DNA of 64,000 nucleotides from Lacimicrobium sp. SS2-24 (GTDB taxonomy: Bacteria > Pseudomonadota > Gammaproteobacteria > Enterobacterales > Alteromonadaceae). The DNA lies in assembly GCF_002201535.1 (NCBI RefSeq), contig NZ_NIWW01000004.1:1-64000 (forward strand), given 5' to 3'. This document shows positions 57,827 to 64,000 of this stretch, piece by piece. Both the position numbers and the translations under genes were made by a program. Position 1 is the first letter of the stretch. Each line of letters opens with the position of its first letter. The notes under the pieces were generated by a model. The model saw only the letters and a program-made list of their open reading frames with translations. It was not told the DNA's origin and made no database searches.

Positions 57827-58835
57827 AATCCTGGTCACCGGCGGCGCCGGTTATATCGGTAGTCACACCGTTCTGCAATTATTAAAGCAAGGCTATAGGG
57901 TTACCGTACTCGATAACCTTAGCAATGCCTCACAAGAGTCGCTGAAGCGGGTTGAAACCCTTACTGGCAAGCCCATCAACTTTATTCAGGGCGATATCCT
58001 CGACAAAGACTTACTGCAGCGCCTTTTTTCATCACAGAAAATCGATGCAGTGATTCATTTCGCCGGGCTTAAGGCGGTCGGTGAGTCGGTGGCACAACCG
58101 CTGCGTTATTATCAGAATAATGTGGCCGGTACGCTGACCCTGTGCCAGGCCATGCAGGCACACCAGGTGACCAACCTGGTTTTCAGTTCCTCGGCAACAG
58201 TTTATGGGGACCCGGCGGCCCTACCGTTATTGGAGTCCATGCCAACGGGCCAGCCCACCAATCCTTATGGACAGTCAAAACTGATGGTGGAGCTGATACT
58301 CAAAGACCTTTACCAGGCTGACCCGAACTGGAACATCACACTGTTACGTTATTTCAACCCGGTGGGTGCCCATCCCAGTGGCGACATTGGCGAAGACCCC
58401 AACGGTATTCCCAATAACCTGATGCCCTTTGTGGCCCAGGTTGCCTGTGGTAAACGGGAGATATTGAGCGTCTATGGTAATGATTATGACACCGAAGATG
58501 GCACCGGTGTCAGAGATTATATTCATGTGGACGACCTTGCCGCAGGGCACCTGAAAGCACTGGAGCATCTGCCCGGCTCCGGGATCAAAACCTACAATTT
58601 AGGCACGGGACAGGGTTTTAGTGTGCTGCAAATGATCAAAGCGTTTGAAAGAGCCAGTGGCAAGTCAGTGCCTTTTAAGGTGGTCAGCAGACGCCCGGGC
58701 GATGTAGCCAGCTGTTACGCCGACGCATCGTTAGCAGAGAAAGAGCTTGGCTGGCGTGCCGAGAAAGGTATTCAGCAGATGTGTACAGATACCTGGCGCT
58801 GGCAGTCACAGAACCCCGATGGTTACCGCAGTTAA
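57819..58835 (+). CDS. galE: UDP-glucose 4-epimerase GalE
   Basis: The 338-residue enzyme interconverts UDP-glucose and UDP-galactose. The NAD motif GGAGYIGSH (7-15), catalytic SSSATVYG (about 124-131) and YGQSK (about 149-153), the [20 protein letters not shown] loop and the [12 protein letters not shown] segment are diagnostic. It probably feeds galactose into surface polysaccharides, as do the two other UDP-sugar genes of this window. Confidence 0.97.
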   Translation: MSEILVTGGAGYIGSHTVLQLLKQGYRVTVLDNLSNASQESLKRVETLTGKPINFIQGDILDKDLLQRLFSSQKIDAVIHFAGLKAVGESVAQPLRYYQNNVAGTLTLCQAMQAHQVTNLVFSSSATVYGDPAALPLLESMPTGQPTNPYGQSKLMVELILKDLYQADPNWNITLLRYFNPVGAHPSGDIGEDPNGIPNNLMPFVAQVACGKREILSVYGNDYDTEDGTGVRDYIHVDDLAAGHLKALEHLPGSGIKTYNLGTGQGFSVLQMIKAFERASGKSVPFKVVSRRPGDVASCYADASLAEKELGWRAEKGIQQMCTDTWRWQSQNPDGYRS

Positions 58836-58870
58836 GTTATCAGCAAATCGGATTCAATACTAAGATCTGG

Positions 58871-58936
58871 ATTCCCGCCAAAGGCGTGCGGGAATGACTG
58901 TCTGTCATGCCCGAGTGTTGTTATCGTTATCGGGCA
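58871..58936. repeat. Double stem-loop intergenic repeat
   Basis: ATTCCCGC-N9-GCGGGAAT (58871-58895) is followed after 12 bases by TGCCCGA-N15-TCGGGCA (58908-58936). Adjacent palindromes of the ATTCCCGC...GCGGGAAT type are common dispersed repeats in proteobacterial intergenic DNA. Only one copy is visible in this window. Confidence 0.6.
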
Positions 58937-58960
58937 CATAGTGGCCTTTGAGAAAACAAG

Positions 58961-59088
58961 ATTAACCACCAAGGCTCGGAAAAACATTGGGATATCAGCG
59001 GTTTACGGTTCTATAAATCTCAGTGTCCTACTTGGCTCTGTGATGAATATTACTTTTTTCGTGCCTGTCGTGTTGTTCGTGGCTAAAA
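58961..59088. repeat. Degenerate inverted-repeat element
   Basis: The ends ATTAACCACCAAGGCTCGGAA and (59058-59088) TTCGTGCC...TTCGTGGCTAAAA are imperfect inverted copies of each other, with CTCAGTGTCCT and CTCTGTGATGAAT words between. The word pattern resembles the intergenic sequences that often accompany GxxExxY genes, but no such gene remains. A 68-codon frame across it has no features and is not called. Confidence 0.4.
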
Positions 59089-59102
59089 ACGGTTTGATTC
59101 GT

Positions 59103-59119
59103 GCCAGCCTCAGGCTGGC
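59103..59119 (-). terminator. Hairpin at the flrC stop codon
   Basis: GCCAGCC-TCA-GGCTGGC: seven-base perfect stem whose three-base loop is exactly the flrC stop codon. A short T-run (GTTTTTAG) follows only 20 bases later, so termination is uncertain. Confidence 0.45.
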
Positions 59120-60450
59120 AGCTCTATACCCACATCTCGCATTTTAGCCAGTTTATAACGTAAGGTGCGCGGACTGATGCCGAGCTTATCGGCAACGGCC
59201 TTACGACTGCCATTGCAGGATTTCAGCGTATCCAGAATGATCTGGTGTTCTTGTTGCTGCAATTCATTTCCCAGTTTGCTGCCCTCCGGCTCGCTATACT
59301 GCACCTCATCAACCTCTGTGGACATGTCCTGTTCGAGCATCAGATCGGCGGCATCAATCTGATCGTCACTAACCAGAATCAAGGCCCGCTGAATAACATT
59401 CTCTAACTCACGGACATTACCGGGCCAGCTGTATTGCTCCAGCTTGTTACGGGCTGATGCACTGAGGACAGGAATGGCGTTGCCGCCCTTTTGACTGTGC
59501 CGTTCAATCAGGTGCTGTGCTAACGGGATAATGTCGCCCTTGCGCTGCGCCAATGGTGACCAGATAAGCGGAAACACATTCAGACGATAATACAGATCTT
59601 CACGGAATTTTCCGTCCTGAACCGCCTGACGCAGGTCCCGGTTACTTGTTGCCAACACTCTGACATCCAGATCAATGGTTTTGCGACTGCCCAGGCGCTC
59701 CACTTCTTTCTCCTGTAACACCCGCAGTAATTTTGCCTGCAAAGACAAATCCATTTCAGTGATTTCATCCAGCAAAATGGTACCGCCCTGCGCCTGTTCA
59801 AATTTACCGGGACAGGCCTGCAACGCACCGGTAAAAGCCCCTTTGTCGTAACCAAACAACGTCGCTTCGAGCATATTTTCGGGAATGGCGGCGCAATTAA
59901 TGGCCACAAATGGTTGCTCGGCTCGAGCTGACTGGTCATGAATATAACGGGCCAGCACTTCTTTACCCGAACCGCTGGGACCGAGCACCATAACTGTGGC
60001 ATCGGCCCGGGCTACTTTTTGTGCCAGTTCCAGTAACTTTTTGCTGGCCGGGTCGCCAACCACGGGGTGACAGGATTCGACCTTCTGAGCCGGTGCATAA
60101 CGCCCTACTAAGTTAAGCAGCACTTGGGGCGCAAAGGGTTTTGCAAGATAGTCGGTGGCGCCATCGCGCATCGCCTGTACCGCATCATCAATGGTTGCAT
60201 AAGCCGTCATCAGCAGTACCGGCAGATTGGGATACTTCTGCTTAATACTGCGCAGAAGCGCCAGACCAGACATCTGTCCCATCTGAATATCACTGACAAC
60301 CAGATCCACACTGTGCTCGCCGAGCATCGACATGGCGGTTTCTGCACAGTCCGCTTCGAGCAACTCATAGCCGCCCAACAGCAGGGTATCCACCAGAGCC
60401 TCTCTGAGACCGGCATCGTCCTCAACAATCAGTATTCTGCTCAGGCTCAT
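59110..60450 (-). CDS. flrC: Sigma-54-dependent flagellar response regulator FlrC/FleR
   Basis: The 446-residue NtrC-type activator has a receiver domain with phospho-acceptor Asp54 (VVSDIQMG), an AAA+ domain with Walker A GPSGSGKE (157-164) and the sigma-54 contact loop GAFTGA (204-209), and a Fis-type helix-turn-helix at the C-terminus (SRKAVADKLGISPRTLRYKL). When phosphorylated by FlrB it turns on middle flagellar genes such as fliE. It overlaps flrB by four bases. Confidence 0.95.
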   Translation of the reverse strand: MSLSRILIVEDDAGLREALVDTLLLGGYELLEADCAETAMSMLGEHSVDLVVSDIQMGQMSGLALLRSIKQKYPNLPVLLMTAYATIDDAVQAMRDGATDYLAKPFAPQVLLNLVGRYAPAQKVESCHPVVGDPASKKLLELAQKVARADATVMVLGPSGSGKEVLARYIHDQSARAEQPFVAINCAAIPENMLEATLFGYDKGAFTGALQACPGKFEQAQGGTILLDEITEMDLSLQAKLLRVLQEKEVERLGSRKTIDLDVRVLATSNRDLRQAVQDGKFREDLYYRLNVFPLIWSPLAQRKGDIIPLAQHLIERHSQKGGNAIPVLSASARNKLEQYSWPGNVRELENVIQRALILVSDDQIDAADLMLEQDMSTEVDEVQYSEPEGSKLGNELQQQEHQIILDTLKSCNGSRKAVADKLGISPRTLRYKLAKMRDVGIELPA

Positions 60451-61598
60451 ACTTTGCTTCCTCCTGCACTCAACAAGGAATAGTTTTGCTCTTCCCGGTA
60501 GATAGGGAGCAACATCTCAACACACGCGCCCCCCTGTTTATTATTGGACGCTCTCACCTTTCCCTGATGAGATTGTGCCACCGACTTCACTACCGCCAGA
60601 CCAAGCCCGGTTCCCTGGCTCTTTGTGGTAAAGAAGGGGTCGAAAATACTCTTACACTTACTGCTCGGGATGCCGGGCCCATTGTCACTCACAGACAGAA
60701 TGACCTGCTCGGCATTTTGCCCGTCACGGGCCGCAGAAATGGTTATATGGCAGCCCTGCGGGACCGCCTGCAGGCTATTATGGATAAGGTTCTGCAAGGC
60801 GCTGGCCAGCGCCGTTTTATTCCCCATCACCAGGATATCGGGCTCAGGCAAAGCCAGTGTTAAGGAGGCCTGACGTTGTACTAACATGGCCTCACTGCCT
60901 GCTTCCACTTCAAGCATCAGACTTTGTAGTGACAGTTCCGTCACCACTTGCTGTTCACCACTTTTGGCGAATAGCAGCATGTCGTTTACCTGTTGCTCAA
61001 GATCTTTGAGCCTGGCCATCAGTTTGTCAGCAAACTGGTTACGGGAATCTGGGTTGAGTGTGGGGTTTTGCAGATTAGCACCATATAGCATGGCTGAAGC
61101 TAGTGGTGTGCGTATCTGGTGCGCAAGTGACGCCACCATGCGACCCAGTGATGATAAATTACGCATGTGACTGATCTGCTGCTGTAATCGCCGGGTGTGG
61201 GTCAAATCGGTAATCACAATCAGTTGTCCCGGCTCCAGCTCAAGAGGAGAAATAGAGAATTTCACCTTGCGGCCGTCCTGCAATGACACCTCATGGCCAT
61301 CATCAGCCTGTGGCTTGAAGGCCCGGGTAATAATGGAGCGCCAGCCCTGTCCTTCAAGAGGCTCGCCGAGTAACTCAACCGCCACCTGATTAGCTTGTTT
61401 CACTACCCCGCTGCCATCGACAACGATGACCCCGGCGGGCATAACTTCGAGCAGGTGCTCAAGGCGAGAGGATTGTTGGCGCAACCGTAACACCTCTTGC
61501 GGTGGCACCTGTGCTGGCACTTCCTGCACGGGTGAACGCAAAGACTCACCGCTGGCTGAGGACTCAACTGATTTAGAATGCTGCAACTCGGTCGTCAT
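60447..61598 (-). CDS. flrB: Flagellar sensor histidine kinase FlrB/FleS
   Basis: The 383-residue cytoplasmic kinase has no membrane segments, a PAS domain (about 46-135, with LEHLLEVMPAGVIVVDGSGV), a phospho-acceptor His160 in SLAHQIRTPLASAM and a HATPase domain with NLIHNSLQAVPQG, DNGPGIP and GTGLGLAVV. It phosphorylates FlrC. A sigma-54 promoter lies about 50 bases before the start. Confidence 0.94.
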   Translation of the reverse strand: MTTELQHSKSVESSASGESLRSPVQEVPAQVPPQEVLRLRQQSSRLEHLLEVMPAGVIVVDGSGVVKQANQVAVELLGEPLEGQGWRSIITRAFKPQADDGHEVSLQDGRKVKFSISPLELEPGQLIVITDLTHTRRLQQQISHMRNLSSLGRMVASLAHQIRTPLASAMLYGANLQNPTLNPDSRNQFADKLMARLKDLEQQVNDMLLFAKSGEQQVVTELSLQSLMLEVEAGSEAMLVQRQASLTLALPEPDILVMGNKTALASALQNLIHNSLQAVPQGCHITISAARDGQNAEQVILSVSDNGPGIPSSKCKSIFDPFFTTKSQGTGLGLAVVKSVAQSHQGKVRASNNKQGGACVEMLLPIYREEQNYSLLSAGGSKV

Positions 61599-61646
61599 AA
61601 TTACCCCATGTCAAAACTTGGACACCGAAATGGACAGAGTAGCTAA

Positions 61647-61662
61647 AGCAGAGAACGTGCCA
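61647..61662 (-). promoter_or_regulatory. Sigma-54 promoter of flrBC
   Basis: On the minus strand TGGCAC-N5-CTGCT, with a perfect -24 element and the -12 GC at the right spacing. It fits FlrA-dependent transcription of flrBC as in Vibrio and Pseudomonas. Confidence 0.82.
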
Positions 61663-61800
61663 GTCTTTTTATTACTGATTTATCAAAAGGTTAGAGGCAA
61701 TAACGGGTTGTCAGAAAAACGGCAGTGGGATGTTTAGGGGGCACAGAAGGCACGATGACAAGACGCATAAGCCGCTCTCAGCGGGCTGTTAAGGCCAGCC

Positions 61801-61825
61801 AAAAACGTTCTATCTGAACGTCGGC
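61801..61825 (-). terminator. Intrinsic terminator of flrA
   Basis: On the minus strand ACGTTC-AGATA-GAACGT followed by TTTTT, ten bases after the flrA stop. It separates flrA from the flrBC promoter. Confidence 0.8.
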
Positions 61826-61830
61826 ACAGA

Positions 61831-63285
61831 TTATTCTTTAGAGAGCCCGTACTTGCGCATTTTTTCCACCAGCGTGGTGCGGCGCATCCCCAGCACCTCA
61901 GCCGCTCGGGCCACCACCCATTCCTGCTGCTCCAGTGCCTGGGTAATCAGATTCACTTCCAAATCGGCAAGGTACTCTTTGAGGTTAAGGCCATCCTGGG
62001 GCAGGTTATGGCTGTCGCCGGTCATCGCACCCTGCATCTCAGCTGAGGAGTCATCGAGCGTTTTATCATCACTGTCATCATCCGCGCCAAATAATGCGTT
62101 GATGGCCTCTCGCTCCAGTAACTCCTCCGGGTAATCGGGCTCATAGCCATCCGCTTCGAGGTGCTGGTATTTAGGAGGGAGATCACCCACATCCACCACA
62201 CGGTTGGGATACAGAATGAGCAGGCGTTCCACCAGATTCGACAATTCTCGCACATTGCCTGCCCAGGGATGCTCCATTAAAGATTGCAGTGATGCCTGGG
62301 TAAACTTAACCGTGCTGCCGGATTCATTTTCCGCTCGGCTGACCAATTCCTGTAATAACAGTGGAATGTCCTCAGAGCGCTCCCGTAGGGGGGGACTGTC
62401 GATAGGGAAAACATTCAGGCGGTAGTAGAGATCCTCGCGAAAATTGCCTTCACTGATCATGGTTTCAAGATCACGGTGGGTCGCGGCGATGACACGTACA
62501 TTACAGGGAATGGGCTTGACTCCCCCCACCCGCTCATACGTGCGCTCCTGCAACACACGCAACAATTTCACCTGCATTTGCAACGGCATATCGCCAATTT
62601 CATCGAGAAACAGCGTTCCCCCCTCGGCCAGTTCAAAACGGCCTTTTCGGGAGCTCACTGCACCGGTAAAGGCCCCTTTCTCATGACCGAAAAGTTCACT
62701 TTCCAGCAATTCTCCGGGAATAGCGCCACAGTTTACGGGTATAAAGGGCCCACTCTTGCGATTCGACAGGTAATGCACATTTCTGGCGACCACTTCCTTA
62801 CCGGTACCCGACTCCCCAAGAATCAACACATTGGCTTCGGTGGGGGCAACCTGCTCAATCATATGCCGTACCGCCTGTATTTCGGCACTTTTACCGATAA
62901 GACTACGGAATAATTTCGTCTTATTCTGCACCGAGGTGGCGCTGCCTGGCCGGCGAGAGAGATACGCCTGACAGCGATGCAGCATCTGTGTCAGTTGAGG
63001 ATAAGTAACCGGTTCGGCCACACGTCCCACCAGATTACCGCTGCACGCCTGACTGCTTTGCCCTACCAATACAAATGGCAAATGCGGATAGGCCTGACTC
63101 AGTGCGTCAATCACAGAGGTCGCTTCAGCGTCTATCAAAATAGCACCTAAAGCCTGATCACTTTGCAAATGCGAGGCCGCCTGTGCCGGCAGCACCTCTT
63201 CAGACTGTTCGCCCATAAATGTCAGTATGGTTTGCAGGCTGACTCGGCGAGCTTCTGGCTCACTGATAATCAGAATTTTACTCAT
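61831..63285 (-). CDS. flrA: Master flagellar activator FlrA/FleQ
   Basis: The 484-residue sigma-54 activator begins the flagellar cascade. It has an atypical receiver-like N-terminal FleQ domain (1-110), an AAA+ domain with Walker A GESGTGKE (157-164), GAFTGA (204-209) and the [12 protein letters not shown] segment, an acidic linker (about 385-430) and a C-terminal Fis-type HTH ([21 protein letters not shown]). In Pseudomonas FleQ binds cyclic-di-GMP; whether this one does needs the arginine switch region to be tested. It stands upstream of flrBC and is divergent from the sugar isomerase gene. Confidence 0.95.
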   Translation of the reverse strand: MSKILIISEPEARRVSLQTILTFMGEQSEEVLPAQAASHLQSDQALGAILIDAEATSVIDALSQAYPHLPFVLVGQSSQACSGNLVGRVAEPVTYPQLTQMLHRCQAYLSRRPGSATSVQNKTKLFRSLIGKSAEIQAVRHMIEQVAPTEANVLILGESGTGKEVVARNVHYLSNRKSGPFIPVNCGAIPGELLESELFGHEKGAFTGAVSSRKGRFELAEGGTLFLDEIGDMPLQMQVKLLRVLQERTYERVGGVKPIPCNVRVIAATHRDLETMISEGNFREDLYYRLNVFPIDSPPLRERSEDIPLLLQELVSRAENESGSTVKFTQASLQSLMEHPWAGNVRELSNLVERLLILYPNRVVDVGDLPPKYQHLEADGYEPDYPEELLEREAINALFGADDDSDDKTLDDSSAEMQGAMTGDSHNLPQDGLNLKEYLADLEVNLITQALEQQEWVVARAAEVLGMRRTTLVEKMRKYGLSKE

Positions 63286-63595
63286 ACCCTGGCGACCTCA
63301 ACGTTGTCATCGCAACCCGCACTGAAAATTGAATAAGGCAGAAGGCATTGCCCCCGGTTGAAAAGCCACCTGTTAATCATGGCTCTTGATGGACTGCTAA
63401 CTAGGATTTTAACCATTAACATGGCCGACGCAACCAGTGCATTCAGGTTTATGATCAATAGCTTAGATATTGGATAAAAAAACAGCAAAATCCCCACATT
63501 CTGATGCTGAAACACTCATTGGCATGGAGTATATTCGACAAGCCTACCGCTTTTCAGTCAAAATAGCCGCATAATTTGCATCACGCTGAAGTCAG
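63286..63595. other. Divergent intergenic region between flrA and the isomerase gene
   Basis: About 310 bases without a convincing reading frame on either strand. It must hold the flrA promoter (minus strand) and the promoter of the isomerase gene. A GAGTATATTCG segment near 63526-63536 and CATAATT near 63570 are -10-like, but no matching -35 boxes are clear. I see no sigma-54 or sigma-28 element here. Confidence 0.4.
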
Positions 63596-64000
63596 ATGGA
63601 TTACCAACACATTGCCCGAGAGGTATTTGACATAGAAGCCGCCGCGGTGGCGAATCTGTCCAGGCGTCTGGACAAACAATTTGACCAGACTATCGAGCAG
63701 ATATTGTCGACACAAGGACGCGTGATTGTCTGTGGTATGGGCAAATCAGGTCAGATCGGACGCAAAATCGCCGCTACCCTGGCGAGTACCGGCACTCCCA
63801 GTTTTTTTATGCACCCTGGCGAGGCCTATCACGGCGATTTGGGCATGGTGGCTAAAGAGGATGTGTTTATTGCCATTTCCAATTCAGGCGAAACGGAGGA
63901 AGTGGTCAAACTGCTTTCGTTCCTAAAGGAAAACGGTAACTTCCTGATTGGTATGACCGGTAACAAAGACTCCACCCTTGCCAGAGCTGCCAATACGGTA
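63596..64000 (+). CDS. KpsF/GutQ-type sugar-phosphate isomerase, 5' part
   Basis: The frame is open from the ATG at 63596 to the window edge (135 codons, no stop). It encodes the SIS domain of D-arabinose-5-phosphate isomerases: VCGMGKSGQIGRKIAATLAS (about 46-65), GTPSFFMHPGEAYHGDLGM and ISNSGETEEVVKLL. The C-terminal CBS pair would lie outside. The enzyme makes the precursor of Kdo. The main kdsD usually sits with lpt/mla genes, so a copy here could be the KpsF of a capsule cluster continuing to the right; this is inference. Confidence 0.9.
   Translation, partial: MDYQHIAREVFDIEAAAVANLSRRLDKQFDQTIEQILSTQGRVIVCGMGKSGQIGRKIAATLASTGTPSFFMHPGEAYHGDLGMVAKEDVFIAISNSGETEEVVKLLSFLKENGNFLIGMTGNKDSTLARAANTV

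Noticed and set aside
58941-59147. 68-codon frame between galE and flrC
   Set aside because: It runs through the degenerate repeat and into the flrC end, with no ribosome site or family features.
63282-63515. 77-codon minus-strand frame upstream of flrA
   Set aside because: It covers the expected promoter region of flrA, has no ribosome site and no recognisable features.

Overview
The window is chromosomal DNA of a motile, respiring gammaproteobacterium, most likely an Alteromonadales/Alteromonadaceae member. The evidence is the gene content: a FlrABC/sigma-54 polar-flagellum hierarchy, a complete CcmABCDEFGHI system, FabR next to an acyl-CoA desaturase, SthA, a TIGR03899 protein and a DUF2333 protein. 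I see no rRNA, tRNA, CRISPR array, prophage or insertion sequence. Almost all of the sequence is coding, and base composition looks even by eye.

Layout. 0-11 kb holds mixed housekeeping genes: a membrane-anchored RRM protein, a DUF5610-type protein behind a strong sigma-28-like promoter, trmA, the divergent fabR/desaturase pair with tandem operators, sthA, a uracil-DNA glycosylase-like protein, a REC-DUF3369-GGDEF-EAL regulator and a TIGR03899 protein. 11-15 kb is the assimilatory sulfate operon cysJIH. 15.5-19.1 kb is a phage-shock group (pspA, pspC, a small membrane protein) behind a sigma-54-like promoter, running on into a PCu(A)C copper chaperone, a DUF2333 protein and an outer-membrane barrel. 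19.4-29.2 kb holds an unexplained two-gene small-protein operon, dusA, zur, cheX, a Cache/GGDEF diguanylate cyclase, an OmpA-family porin, pyrG, eno and an unrecognised gene.

29-43 kb is the flagellar basal-body/export operon fliEFGHIJKLMNOPQR-flhB on the minus strand, with sigma-54-type promoters before fliE and before fliK. It is followed in the same direction by two UDP-sugar genes (WbpP-like epimerase, TviB/WbpA-like dehydrogenase), then by the ccm operon (ccmA to ccmI), whose last, translationally coupled gene is mlaA. Divergent from ccmA is a pair encoding a second FliK-like protein and an FlhB C-terminal-domain mimic (FlhX/YlqH type). Then come a POT peptide transporter, a small membrane protein and galE. 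A degenerate repeat region separates galE from the flagellar regulators flrC, flrB (sigma-54 promoter) and flrA. The window ends inside a KpsF/GutQ-type sugar-phosphate isomerase gene.

How it fits together. FlrA with sigma-54 would activate flrBC. FlrC with sigma-54 would activate fliE and probably fliK. A sigma-28 promoter ties the DUF5610 gene to the late flagellar class. The flagellar cluster is split: flrABC and fliE-flhB are about 16 kb apart, and flhA, flhF, flhG, fliA and most che genes are absent. The most unusual items are the FliK2-FlhX pair, the sigma-28-linked DUF5610 gene, the psp locus without pspB or pspF, the small secreted/membrane protein pair at 19.46-19.89 kb, and the tandem FabR-like operators immediately upstream of the desaturase.
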